The notes: generated by a model not told the origin, from the letters alone. A DNA stretch of 53,092 nt from Candidatus Pacearchaeota archaeon (GCA_016866995.1 VGKQ01000005.1:1-53092), one strand, 5' to 3'; counted from the first letter of the stretch, positions 37,542 through 46,541 are shown. Translations and numbers: made by a program.

Positions 37542-38914
37542 GCAGGATGCATGTCAACTGCGTGCTGTTGTGATATGGAATTATAATACTGATAAATAAT
37601 CATTACTGCAAGCAGGACAGATGTTCCAGAAACCATTGCCCCAAGCGTATCAGCAAAAGCAGCCAGCAATCCTATTGCAGCCCCTCCCATTACTGTCAGA
37701 GGAACAATATATCTGTCAAGCACAGATTCAAGAATTCTTTCATCTTTTCTGAATCCAGGAATCTGCAAGCCAGAACCAATAATATTCTTGGCTTGTGATG
37801 AAGCATCCATGCCAGATGTTTTCATCCAGAAATATGCAAACAAGCACGAAAATGCCATATAAAACAGAATATGAGTTAATCCCTGGATAATATAAATGCT
37901 TCTTAACCCTCCTTTTATTGCTAGTCCTACAATATTTGTATGTGAAAGCCAGAATGCCAAGCCAGAAACAGCCTGCCCCCCTGAAAAGCTTCCAAGCCAT
38001 GTTGCATGCCCTGCCCAGTTTTCAATTAATCCAGCAAAAAGCTGGAGATTTGCAGCAAGTGCAGCAACAAGTATTACTGGGATTACAGAAGCATAAAAAA
38101 AAGCAAGCGGCCACTTTATTCCATATCCTCTTAGCCTGTCAAATGAAAGAGGCACCTCTATTTTAAGAGATTGAGCATACACAACAAATAAAAATATTAT
38201 TGCTGTAACAAATATTGCAGCAATCGCGCCTGCAGCCCCGGTTATATCCTGGTTTATTATACTCTGAATAAGCGAAAATATTTGCCCCGGGCATGATATA
38301 AAATCAGTGCCAGAAAATTTCAACAGGCAGTTTCCTCCCTGTTGTCCTATAAACTGAAACATTTCTGTAAAAATTCTCCACCCCACCCCCGCAACAATAA
38401 ATAATGAGACGCCCTGCCCAAAACCCCATTTCTGTACAACCTCGTCCATAAATACTATTACTAATCCTCCAAGTATCAGCTGAAATATCACAATTCCTGT
38501 ATACCCCGGAGCAGCCTGCAGCCCTTTCATCAATACATAAATTGCTGCCTCAAAGAGAATAAAAAAGAAAACAAGAAGTTTCTGCAATCCCTGAAAGTAT
38601 TTTTTTCCTTCTTCTGTTTTTGTGTCTATATTAAGAATTTTGCTTCCCACAAGCAATTGAAGTATAATTGATGCCATAACAATGGGCCCTATCCCCAGCG
38701 AGATAATTGAACCAAAATCAGTTCCAAGAATTACTGCAAGATACTGAAACCTTTCAAGCGAGTTTTTTTCCAATCCATATAATGAAATATTTGCAAGAAC
38801 AAAAAATGCAAGCAGAACTATTAAAGTCCATTTTAGCTTTACATTGAAGCTAAGCTTTTTTTCTACAGGCCCTCGGACTTCAGGCAGGTTTTTGAGTATC
38901 TCTTTAAATGCCAT
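37520..38914 (-). CDS. secY: Preprotein translocase subunit SecY
   Basis: ILRNLPEVRGPV-like N-terminus (ILKNLPEVRGPVEKKLSF), ten-TM pattern, GSGLQIPGFRKDERILESVLDRYIVPLTVMGG. Confidence 0.95.
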   Translation of the reverse strand: MAFKEILKNLPEVRGPVEKKLSFNVKLKWTLIVLLAFFVLANISLYGLEKNSLERFQYLAVILGTDFGSIISLGIGPIVMASIILQLLVGSKILNIDTKTEEGKKYFQGLQKLLVFFFILFEAAIYVLMKGLQAAPGYTGIVIFQLILGGLVIVFMDEVVQKWGFGQGVSLFIVAGVGWRIFTEMFQFIGQQGGNCLLKFSGTDFISCPGQIFSLIQSIINQDITGAAGAIAAIFVTAIIFLFVVYAQSLKIEVPLSFDRLRGYGIKWPLAFFYASVIPVILVAALAANLQLFAGLIENWAGHATWLGSFSGGQAVSGLAFWLSHTNIVGLAIKGGLRSIYIIQGLTHILFYMAFSCLFAYFWMKTSGMDASSQAKNIIGSGLQIPGFRKDERILESVLDRYIVPLTVMGGAAIGLLAAFADTLGAMVSGTSVLLAVMIIYQYYNSISQQHAVDMHPAMKKFMG

Positions 38915-39029
38915 GTTTCTAAATAGAAAATCTTGTTTTTAAAGGTTATTAGCATTTAAATTATATAAAATAAACCTTCTAACTTAACAAATTAAGAAAG
39001 TTTTTATATTATTATAAACACTTATTACT

Positions 39030-40271
39030 ATGAAAAACTCAGACAAAAAACTTCTTGCTGTTCTGATAATATGCATTCTTCTCCGCCTTGTAATTTTCTC
39101 CTTCCAGACTCCTTTTAACAATGACAAACACTTTTTAGTTGTCAGTTATATTTTTCAGAATAATGCTCTTCCTTCCCCTTTCCAGTTTGAGGAGGCGCAA
39201 CATCCTCCTTTATATTATATTTTTGCCTCTTTTTTTCTTTTTTTTGGCAGTGCAAAAGCAGTGCAGTTTTTTTCTCTCATCCTTTCAATAGGAGCATTAA
39301 TTGTATTTTTTGTTTTAATAAAAAAGCTTGATATACCTCCAAAAAACAAATTATACTGCCTTTTGTTTGCAGGACTGCTTCCACAGATGATATTCTTCGG
39401 CAATTATATCTCAAATGATTCATTGTCAATTTTTCTTGGCTCTTTGATATTTTTTCAGTCTTACATGTTGATAAAGTCTCAGTCAATTATGAATCATGTG
39501 CTTCTTGCAGTATTTCTCGGGCTTGGAATGCTGACAAAAGCAACTTTTATTTTATTTCTTCCTGTTCTTTTTGTTTTGATTATCTTTATAAACTTCAAAA
39601 ATAATCAAAAAATACTTGTTCCATGCCTGATTTTTCTTGTCATCTCCCTGGCTCTGGGAAGCTATAAGTATGTTAACAATGAAATTTTATATAAAAATCC
39701 ATTTATAAATTATCAGGAGATAAATCCCGGGTGGTTTGCGCCCCACAGAGGCACATACTCTGGCTCAAGTTCATTTTATGATATTAATATTATTAAGCTT
39801 ATAGAAAATCCGTATGTTTCTCTTGAGACAAAACACTCCTATCCCTTGATGCTTTACGGAACTTTCTGGTACCAGTATATCAAAGACTCCAATTTCAACG
39901 GCAAATCTGCAATTTTCAGCTGGCTCGGCTCTCTGATTTATATTTTGGCAATAATTCCAACGATAATTATGATTATTGGATTTTTTAGAATTGCACGAAA
40001 TCCCAGCAAAAATATTTTTGAAACATTATGCCTCCTGCTTTTCCTAACAAATTTATTTTTTATTTTTTATGCTGGAATTAAATATGATGACTGGGCATTT
40101 TTTCAGTCAAGATACTTATTCCAGTCATTTTTTTCAATTTTAATATTTCTTAATTCAGGAATTAATTTTATAAAAAACAGCAAAATCAGAAAACTTGTTT
40201 ATATTTCTCTATGCTCTTTATTTTTTCTTTTTGTAATTTATTTTGCATATGGCATCTATAATCTTTTATAA
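39030..40271 (+). CDS. Multi-pass membrane glycosyltransferase-like protein (PMT/ArnT-like)
   Basis: TPFNNDKHFLVVSYIFQNNALPSPFQFEEAQHPPLYYIFASFF; many TM helices. Confidence 0.7.
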   Translation: MKNSDKKLLAVLIICILLRLVIFSFQTPFNNDKHFLVVSYIFQNNALPSPFQFEEAQHPPLYYIFASFFLFFGSAKAVQFFSLILSIGALIVFFVLIKKLDIPPKNKLYCLLFAGLLPQMIFFGNYISNDSLSIFLGSLIFFQSYMLIKSQSIMNHVLLAVFLGLGMLTKATFILFLPVLFVLIIFINFKNNQKILVPCLIFLVISLALGSYKYVNNEILYKNPFINYQEINPGWFAPHRGTYSGSSSFYDINIIKLIENPYVSLETKHSYPLMLYGTFWYQYIKDSNFNGKSAIFSWLGSLIYILAIIPTIIMIIGFFRIARNPSKNIFETLCLLLFLTNLFFIFYAGIKYDDWAFFQSRYLFQSFFSILIFLNSGINFIKNSKIRKLVYISLCSLFFLFVIYFAYGIYNLL

Positions 40272-40334
40272 TTGGCTCTTTAACAATTATAAACTAAATA
40301 ATATTTTTTCAAATTAGTAACATTAATAGTAGAA

Positions 40335-40796
40335 TTACTTTTTCTGTTTCTCTTTAATCTGTTTTTCTTGTTCTTTATCTTCAGATTTGTTTTGCTTATT
40401 TTCTGAAAGAACAATTTTGCCGCCGGCTTTCTCAATTTTCTCCCGGGCTGATTTTGATGCGGCTTTTGCCTTTACAACAACTTTTCTTTTTATCTCTCCT
40501 TCTCCAAGTATTTTGTAATTCTCAAGATTAATTTCTGTTTCTTTCATTTTTTCAATATCAGAAACATTAATTACATTATTCATTTTTCTTTTTGTTTTTC
40601 TGGATGTAAATCCCTGCTGCCCAAAATATGGATAAAGATGTTTTATAACATAGCTTTTTCTCTGGTCTGCCCTCTTTCCAGTTCCAGACATTCCTTTTCC
40701 TCCACGATTTCCACTTCCTTTATGCTTCTTCATAGCCCACCCGCAAGTTCTTGTTCCTCTTGCTCTTGAAAATTTTCTTCTTTTCTTCAGTTTCAT
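40335..40796 (-). CDS. rpl15: Ribosomal protein uL15
   Basis: SRARGTRTCGWAMKKHKGSGNRGGKGMSGTGKRADQRKS. Confidence 0.93.
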   Translation of the reverse strand: MKLKKRRKFSRARGTRTCGWAMKKHKGSGNRGGKGMSGTGKRADQRKSYVIKHLYPYFGQQGFTSRKTKRKMNNVINVSDIEKMKETEINLENYKILGEGEIKRKVVVKAKAASKSAREKIEKAGGKIVLSENKQNKSEDKEQEKQIKEKQKK

Positions 40797-41209
40797 GTTT
40801 TATCTCCTATATTCATAATATACTCTTTTAATTTAGGATGAAATGATGTTGTAAAATATTTTTCAAGCTCATCTGGCTTAACCCATTTTATTTCCTTGAA
40901 TTTCTCCCTAGCTTTCTCTTTTCCTCCAATAACCTCGCACAAATAATAAATTGCCAGAAAATCTTTTTTTTCAGGATATATTTTTGAAAAAACAGCCCCC
41001 AAATTTTCAACTTCCAGTCCTGTCTTTATTTTAATTTCTTTTTTTAATACTTCCTCGGGCTCTTCTCCTGAATTAACATCCCCTCCTGGAAAGCACCAAG
41101 TTAATTTTTTAATATAAGCATCATTTTCTCTTCTTCCAATTAAAATTTTTCTTGTTTTTGTATCAAAAACTATTCCAAGAACAATAACTTTAAAGTTATT
41201 TTCTGCCAT
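40793..41209 (-). CDS. NUDIX hydrolase within the ribosomal operon
   Basis: GGDVNSGEEPEEVLKKEIKIKTGLE (Nudix-box-like, degenerate REXXEE: KEIKIK). Confidence 0.85.
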   Translation of the reverse strand: MAENNFKVIVLGIVFDTKTRKILIGRRENDAYIKKLTWCFPGGDVNSGEEPEEVLKKEIKIKTGLEVENLGAVFSKIYPEKKDFLAIYYLCEVIGGKEKAREKFKEIKWVKPDELEKYFTTSFHPKLKEYIMNIGDKT

Positions 41210-41210
41210 T

Positions 41211-41633
41211 TTACAGCATCCTCCTTATTAACTCGCAAATTTTTTCCTGATTGTCTCCTAAAACTCCGCGAGGATAGTGCAATTTTGAGTTAATTCCGCC
41301 CCGGGGAGGATGAAGAGAGAAAAAAGGCTTTAATTTAAAATCTTCAAGCTTTTTTTCAGTCTTGCTTTCCAGCATCTCGCTGGCAATTTTCTCAGCATCA
41401 ATTTTAATTTTTTTCCCTGATTTTCCTCTCTTCTTTATCAATTCAATTAAAGTTTCCTTGTCAATCTTGCCATAAGCAACAAAATTTCTAACAACTTCAA
41501 GCATCCCAAGATTTTCTGGCTTTTCAAATAAAAGAACACAAGCAAACTTCTTTCTTAATCTCATCCTGAATAAAGTTTCCTGAACTTCTTTTGGTATTTC
41601 AACCATTCCTGATATTCTTATTACAGCTATCAT
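41211..41633 (-). CDS. rpl30: Ribosomal protein uL30
   Basis: MIAVIRISGMVEIPKEVQETLFRMRLRKKFACVLL; C-term FFSLHPPRGG; start corrected to 41633. Confidence 0.92.
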   Translation of the reverse strand: MIAVIRISGMVEIPKEVQETLFRMRLRKKFACVLLFEKPENLGMLEVVRNFVAYGKIDKETLIELIKKRGKSGKKIKIDAEKIASEMLESKTEKKLEDFKLKPFFSLHPPRGGINSKLHYPRGVLGDNQEKICELIRRML

Positions 41634-41986
41634 TTTATGCTCCTGAAACCATGCCCTTCCCCCCAAGGTATTCCTACTCCTCGGGGGTTATAATCTCTTT
41701 TTATTAATTCCTGCCTAAGTTTCTCTGCCTCTTCTCTGCTGTCAAACCTCGCTGTTAAAATTAATCCCCTTGGTATATAATGATATGCCAATAATCTCCC
41801 ATTATGCTGTTTAATTAATTCTGAAACTTCAGAATTCATAGGATTTGCCTCCTCATAGGAATTAAACAATGAAAGTGTTCCTACTGAGCCAACTACCAAG
41901 GTATCATCTATAAATTTCTTTATTCTGTGCATTAATGTGGCTTCTTTTCTTGGTTTTCCTTTTAGTAATACCCTATATTCAATCAT
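41630..41986 (-). CDS. Hypothetical protein G, orphan between S5 and L30
   Basis: MIEYRVLLKGKPRKEATLMHRIKKFIDD...; ATGA overlap at both ends. Confidence 0.7.
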   Translation of the reverse strand: MIEYRVLLKGKPRKEATLMHRIKKFIDDTLVVGSVGTLSLFNSYEEANPMNSEVSELIKQHNGRLLAYHYIPRGLILTARFDSREEAEKLRQELIKRDYNPRGVGIPWGEGHGFRSIK

Positions 41987-42765
41987 CTTGCTTTTTCTCC
42001 TGCTACTTTTATCTCCATTGTTTTTTTCAAAGCAGAAATGCATGCCTTTGCAAGATTTATTGTTGAGCGAGTTTGCCCGAATGTCTTTCCATAAATATCT
42101 TTTATTCCAGCCAATCTTAAAATTTTCTTGCACTCATCTCCTACTGCAAGCCCTGTTCCCTGAGGAGCAGGAATTAATATAATTTCACTGCTTCCGCACT
42201 TTCCCTCAACTTTAAATGGAATAGAATGCATCTCGTGGCAAGAACAATCAAAACTTCCGCATCCTCTTCTTATTTTAAATATATTCAGCTTGGCATTTCT
42301 GGCTGCCTTGCTTCTTGCAGGCAGTGTTTCTTTTGCCTTTCCCAATCCAATTCCTACATGCCCGTTCTCATCTCCGACAACAGCAAGGCATGCGAATGTA
42401 GGGACATTTCCTTCTGCTGTCTTTTTCTGAGTCTGCCTCCATACTCTTCTTTTTCCTCCCCCAAATTTCCCCTTAGCCTGCCCGATTGCAAGCAAATCTG
42501 AATTCAAATTCAATAGAGAATCAGCAATTTCAGGCTCAAGAATTTTGTATTTTTCAAGAATCTCATCAATGTTTTTTATTTTTTTCTCCTTGACAAGCTT
42601 TCCAATTTTTGTTTTAGGAACCCATTTGTCAAGATTTTCTTCTATTTTCTTTTTTTCAACCATTCTAAGCCTTTCTTTCTCCAGCTCTTCTGCAGACTTT
42701 TTCTCAATCTCCTTGATTTCAGGCGCAATTATTTCAACAATATTCTCTTCTTTTTCCTCATTCAT
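41983..42765 (-). CDS. rps5: Ribosomal protein uS5
   Basis: RRVWRQTQKKTAEGNVPTFACLAVVGDENGHVGIGLGKAKE. Confidence 0.95.
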   Translation of the reverse strand: MNEEKEENIVEIIAPEIKEIEKKSAEELEKERLRMVEKKKIEENLDKWVPKTKIGKLVKEKKIKNIDEILEKYKILEPEIADSLLNLNSDLLAIGQAKGKFGGGKRRVWRQTQKKTAEGNVPTFACLAVVGDENGHVGIGLGKAKETLPARSKAARNAKLNIFKIRRGCGSFDCSCHEMHSIPFKVEGKCGSSEIILIPAPQGTGLAVGDECKKILRLAGIKDIYGKTFGQTRSTINLAKACISALKKTMEIKVAGEKAR

Positions 42766-43246
42766 TTTTTATTTTCTCCTTTATTTTTTCAAAATTTATA
42801 TTCTTCTTTAGATGTCTTCCAGATATTCTGTTTTCATCAGGAAATTCAGCATTATTTGGAATATCTATTCCTGCGTCAATTAATCCTTTCAAGAAAGCGT
42901 AAATTTTTGATTTTTTTGTATTTCTAATCAATCCTATATCTAATGCTGCTTTTATTTTTCCCTCTTTATCAATAATTTTTCTTCCGAGAAGCAAGCCAGT
43001 CAAATAGCAGGCTGGCAGAGATTTCAAGCTTCCTGCTGCTTCTTTTGGCCATCCATATTTCAAAAGTATTCTTGATTCAATTCCTCTTGAAACAAAATCC
43101 TGCGCTTCCTTGCTCTTTACATACTGCCCTATAATATACTTGTTTGTTTTCCTGAATATAATTCTTCCTGCTTCTGATTTTAAAAGCCTCATTCTCTTCT
43201 TATAATCTGTTTTTCCTTCTATTCTTCTTCTTTTGTTTATTTTCAT
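42758..43246 (-). CDS. rpl18: Ribosomal protein uL18
   Basis: RRRIEGKTDYKKRMRLLKSEAGRIIFRKTNKYIIGQYV. Confidence 0.93.
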   Translation of the reverse strand: MKINKRRRIEGKTDYKKRMRLLKSEAGRIIFRKTNKYIIGQYVKSKEAQDFVSRGIESRILLKYGWPKEAAGSLKSLPACYLTGLLLGRKIIDKEGKIKAALDIGLIRNTKKSKIYAFLKGLIDAGIDIPNNAEFPDENRISGRHLKKNINFEKIKEKIKNE

Positions 43247-43286
43247 TTTATATTCCTGCAATTTAATTTTTGCACAAATTTTATTT

Positions 43287-43673
43287 TCATTTTATTATCT
43301 CTTTCATATGAGCCTTGCTTTTAAACACTCTTGCTCTTATCTGCTTTCTTGTTTTTTCATATTTTTTCTTGTCAATTTTCTTTTGCAGTTTCAATTGCCT
43401 TGCGTACTCTCTCAATTTTCTTGTAATTTTTACATAATTTTGCTTCCTGCTTCTTATTTTCTTTTTTATTTTCCCAAAACTCCTTATTTTTCTCTTCTCA
43501 ATTTTTCTCTTCCCTTTATTCTCTTTAATGACTATTGCTCCTGAAGAAACAAGATCACGAATATCTTGCTTTGTTATTGCTTCTTTTATTTCATCAATCC
43601 TGACAAACGCTATCTTGTCTGTTCCAACATTAAATGTTCGTGCTGCCATTGATTTTTTATTTTTTAAGTTCAT
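43287..43673 (-). CDS. rpl19e: Ribosomal protein eL19
   Basis: MNLKNKKSMAARTFNVGTDKIAFVRIDEIKEAITKQDIRDLVSSGAI. Confidence 0.92.
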   Translation of the reverse strand: MNLKNKKSMAARTFNVGTDKIAFVRIDEIKEAITKQDIRDLVSSGAIVIKENKGKRKIEKRKIRSFGKIKKKIRSRKQNYVKITRKLREYARQLKLQKKIDKKKYEKTRKQIRARVFKSKAHMKEIIK

Positions 43674-44007
43674 TTTCATTCCAGTCAATCATTTTTCTTT
43701 TTGCATTTTCAATTGTAAATCCTTTTGGATATCTTCCTTCAAGCTTTTTTATGTTTTCCTCCAGCACATTATCCATATCCCAATTGAAAAAATTGCATAT
43801 CATTGCAGCATACCATAATGTATCTCCTATATTTTCTTTTATTCCTGCTTCTTGATTATTGTCATGGGCAAATGTTTTTTTTATGCAGGAAGCAACATCC
43901 CCTGCTTCTCCTGTTATTCCAAGCCCCCATGTAAGTATTTCTTTTTCTCTAGTTTCAAATTTTTTTGCAGTTTTCCTGCATAATTCCTGATATTCTTTCA
44001 AGTTCAT
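43657..44007 (-). CDS. MazG-like nucleotide pyrophosphohydrolase
   Basis: WGLGITGEAGDVASCIKK...KENIGDTLWYAAMICN (EXXE...D pattern). Confidence 0.85.
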   Translation of the reverse strand: MNLKEYQELCRKTAKKFETREKEILTWGLGITGEAGDVASCIKKTFAHDNNQEAGIKENIGDTLWYAAMICNFFNWDMDNVLEENIKKLEGRYPKGFTIENAKRKMIDWNENELKK

Positions 44008-44008
44008 T

Positions 44009-44359
44009 TTATAACCCTCTTCTACTTAACTTTAAATCTTGCTCATCATAATCTCTAGCCACTCCTTTTTCCCCTGGAGAAAAGCTCACAACATCAACAC
44101 CTATAACTCTTCCCTTTTTCATTTTTAAGACATAATCTATTTCAGTTATAGTTTCATTATTATCTCTTCTTAATGTTTGCACATGTTCTTTTCTTCTAAA
44201 CCGGTATCTTCCTATAACTAACTCTTCTGGGCTATTGCCATAGGGATATTTGGAATTGGCTATTCCTGAAATAATTGCTCCAACTACAAATTGTTCTAAT
44301 CTTGCTTCTTTTCTTAAGTCAATAACAGAATTTCTCGTTCTGTCTAATGTTGCTGTCAT
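44009..44359 (-). CDS. Hypothetical protein F, orphan between L32e and MazG
   Basis: Coupled ORF: ATGA with L32e, TAA-N-ATG with MazG. Confidence 0.65.
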   Translation of the reverse strand: MTATLDRTRNSVIDLRKEARLEQFVVGAIISGIANSKYPYGNSPEELVIGRYRFRRKEHVQTLRRDNNETITEIDYVLKMKKGRVIGVDVVSFSPGEKGVARDYDEQDLKLSRRGL

Positions 44360-44697
44360 TTTTTCCCTCGTAAATTTAATATTTTTACTCCAAGCTCAGA
44401 TGCCTTTTTCTCAATTTCAATTCTTTTCTTTTTCCCGATTTTTCTTACAATTACTTCTTCTCCCTTTTCTGCTTGAAGAAGTTCTTTCAAGTTTGAAACC
44501 AATCTTATCTCCTTGCTTGGAGATTTCATCCCAATTTCCGGGCGAGAAGGATATCCCTTTCTTCTTTCTCTCATTTTTGCATGCCTGCCTCTTGGCTTTC
44601 TCCATTTCTGTTTCTTTTTTCTTCCCCATCCCAGCCTGGAATACTTGTCCCAGTTTCTTCTTATGAATTTTTTTCTTTTCTTATTTTTATTTTCCAT
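44356..44697 (-). CDS. rpl32e: Ribosomal protein eL32
   Basis: KKFIRRNWDKYSRLGWGRKKKQKWRKPRGRHAKMRERRKGYPSRPEIG. Confidence 0.93.
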   Translation of the reverse strand: MENKNKKRKKFIRRNWDKYSRLGWGRKKKQKWRKPRGRHAKMRERRKGYPSRPEIGMKSPSKEIRLVSNLKELLQAEKGEEVIVRKIGKKKRIEIEKKASELGVKILNLRGKK

Positions 44698-44699
44698 TT

Positions 44700-45236
44700 T
44701 TAATATTCAGGTTTCTCAATAATATATATGCCGTCCTGAAAAACCCTCCTGTCCCTGTTATTTATCTTGCAGGAATTTTCTATGTTTGCAGCTGTCTGCC
44801 CGGCTGCCTCATTATTTGAGCTTTCAACAATTATATTTTCCTTGTCAACCTTAACTTCTGCTCCTGAAACTATTTTTGCAACTCTTGGCTTCACCTCTCC
44901 TAAAAAATTCTTGATAATAACTTCATGTTTTGACTTATCTACACTAACATTCATTGGAAAATGGACAGCGCATATTCTTAATTTGTATGAAAAATTTTTT
45001 TCAAATCCAAGAATAATATTTTTTATATGTGCTTTTATTGTCTTGATTAATTTTTTTTCCTTCTTTGTTGCTTTTTTTCCTCCGAGTATAATTAAATTGT
45101 CTTCTTTCTTTGCATCAAAGCCAGAATACTCTCTTTCAGCTTCTTTTCCATTTTTCTTGATTTTTATTATTCCATTTGCTATTTCAACTTCAATTCCTGC
45201 AGGAATTTCAATTTTCTCTATAATTTCTTTTCTCAT
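44700..45236 (-). CDS. rpl6: Ribosomal protein uL6
   Basis: EKIEIPAGIEVEIANGIIKIKKNGKEAEREY; CAVHFPMNVSV; FLGEVKPR. Confidence 0.93.
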   Translation of the reverse strand: MRKEIIEKIEIPAGIEVEIANGIIKIKKNGKEAEREYSGFDAKKEDNLIILGGKKATKKEKKLIKTIKAHIKNIILGFEKNFSYKLRICAVHFPMNVSVDKSKHEVIIKNFLGEVKPRVAKIVSGAEVKVDKENIIVESSNNEAAGQTAANIENSCKINNRDRRVFQDGIYIIEKPEY

Positions 45237-45610
45237 TTTTCACCTCCCTGCCTATGCCTATTATAATCCCCATCATCTTTCATGATAAAATCTAACTCTG
45301 CAATCTGTCTATCTACACGTAATAATGTCCCCCTGACTGCTTTTTCTAAAGCTTCAGGGCTCATTCTGTCCAATTGTTCTTCCAGCAGAACTCTTAAATG
45401 CCCAAGTGCCTGGCCATATGCCATATAACCTGCAAATTGCCTATCTGACATTTCTCCTTGGATAGAACCAGAGCGAATACAGCAATCTCCAATAACTCCT
45501 CTTACAGCACGCATATTTCTGTTTTTAATCCCGGGAATTATCAGAGTTTCATATTTATTCACAAACTCTCCCATAACTTCGCCAGGATTCATTAATACTG
45601 CAGTTTCCAT
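45233..45610 (-). CDS. Hypothetical protein E, orphan between S8 and L6
   Basis: METAVLMNPGEVMGEFVNKYETLIIPG...; starts 1 nt after the S8 stop, ends with ATGA overlap into L6. Confidence 0.65.
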   Translation of the reverse strand: METAVLMNPGEVMGEFVNKYETLIIPGIKNRNMRAVRGVIGDCCIRSGSIQGEMSDRQFAGYMAYGQALGHLRVLLEEQLDRMSPEALEKAVRGTLLRVDRQIAELDFIMKDDGDYNRHRQGGEK

Positions 45611-45611
45611 T

Positions 45612-45983
45612 TTAGTAAAAATAAGCAATCAGGCTTCCTCCTATGTTTTTCTTCAAGCATTCTTCATGAGTCAGTAATCCCTTGCTTGTTGTTATAATCA
45701 AAATTCCAAAATCTCTTGCAGGAAGGTATCTTCTGATATATTTTTCAATTTCCTTGCATGAAATATCAAATCTTGGTTTTATTGCCTTGCACTCGTTTAA
45801 GTTAAATTTTATCTCAAGCTCTCTTCCTTTTTTCTTGAACTCAGCAATATATCCGTGTTTTTTTGCAACTTCCAGTACATTCAGAAGAAGATTTGAGTGC
45901 CTTTTTACAATTATCTCACTCTTTCTTGCTCTCTTTGCATTCATTATCTCATTCAATGTGTCTGCTATGATATCGTGGCTCAT
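45612..45983 (-). CDS. rps8: Ribosomal protein uS8
   Basis: DIIADTLNEIMNAKRARKSEI; RDFGILIITTSKGLLTHEEC. Confidence 0.94.
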   Translation of the reverse strand: MSHDIIADTLNEIMNAKRARKSEIIVKRHSNLLLNVLEVAKKHGYIAEFKKKGRELEIKFNLNECKAIKPRFDISCKEIEKYIRRYLPARDFGILIITTSKGLLTHEECLKKNIGGSLIAYFY

Positions 45984-46249
45984 GTTACTACCTGCAACTT
46001 TTCAGGGCCTTTACCCTCCGGCCTTTTAAAGTTTCTTAAACTTTCATTTATTTTTGTCATTTCTGCAACTGAATCATAACCTCCATAAACTTCTGCTGCA
46101 TTTTTGAATCCCTGAATTAAATAATCTAATGCTAATTTATCTCTTTCTCTTACTCCCCTTGGCCCTCTAACTCTCCAAGTGCAAACATCCAATGCACTAT
46201 CAATTCCTTTTCCAAGATATCTCATCATTGTTATTAATTTGTTTATCAT
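45980..46249 (-). CDS. Hypothetical protein D, orphan between S14 and S8
   Basis: MINKLITMMRYLGKGIDSALDVCTWRVRGPRGV...; ATGA overlap into S8. Confidence 0.6.
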   Translation of the reverse strand: MINKLITMMRYLGKGIDSALDVCTWRVRGPRGVRERDKLALDYLIQGFKNAAEVYGGYDSVAEMTKINESLRNFKRPEGKGPEKLQVVT

Positions 46250-46310
46250 TTTTTATGAATACTTTTTATTTTTATTTCCTAAAATCTTATAATTTACTTT
46301 TATCATCATT

Positions 46311-46541
46311 TTAGCTGTATTTCTTAAACCCAATTTCTTCAGCAATGTCCCTGAAGCACTGCCTGCATAAATTTAATCCATAGCTTGAAATATGCGCTCC
46401 AAACCTTCCGCATCTCTCGCATTTTCTCGCAGCCATTCCAAATTTTCTTTCCTTGGGCTTGTTGTGCTTTAGGAACTTCTGCCATATAATTGGCTTGCTT
46501 TTAAGCTGATTCATAAATTTTTTCCAGTCACTTGCTGTCAT
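46311..46541 (-). CDS. rps14: Ribosomal protein uS14 (zinc-binding type)
   Basis: CERCGRFGAHISSYGLNLCRQCFRDIAEEIGFKKYS. Confidence 0.94.
   Translation of the reverse strand: MTASDWKKFMNQLKSKPIIWQKFLKHNKPKERKFGMAARKCERCGRFGAHISSYGLNLCRQCFRDIAEEIGFKKYS

Noticed and set aside
41987-42133. Upstream extension of orphan G
   Set aside because: Lies within S5 coding sequence; the internal ATG at 41986 forms an ATGA overlap with the S5 stop
44767-45285. 172-aa plus-strand ORF antisense to L6
   Set aside because: Shadow ORF of uL6 with low-complexity composition
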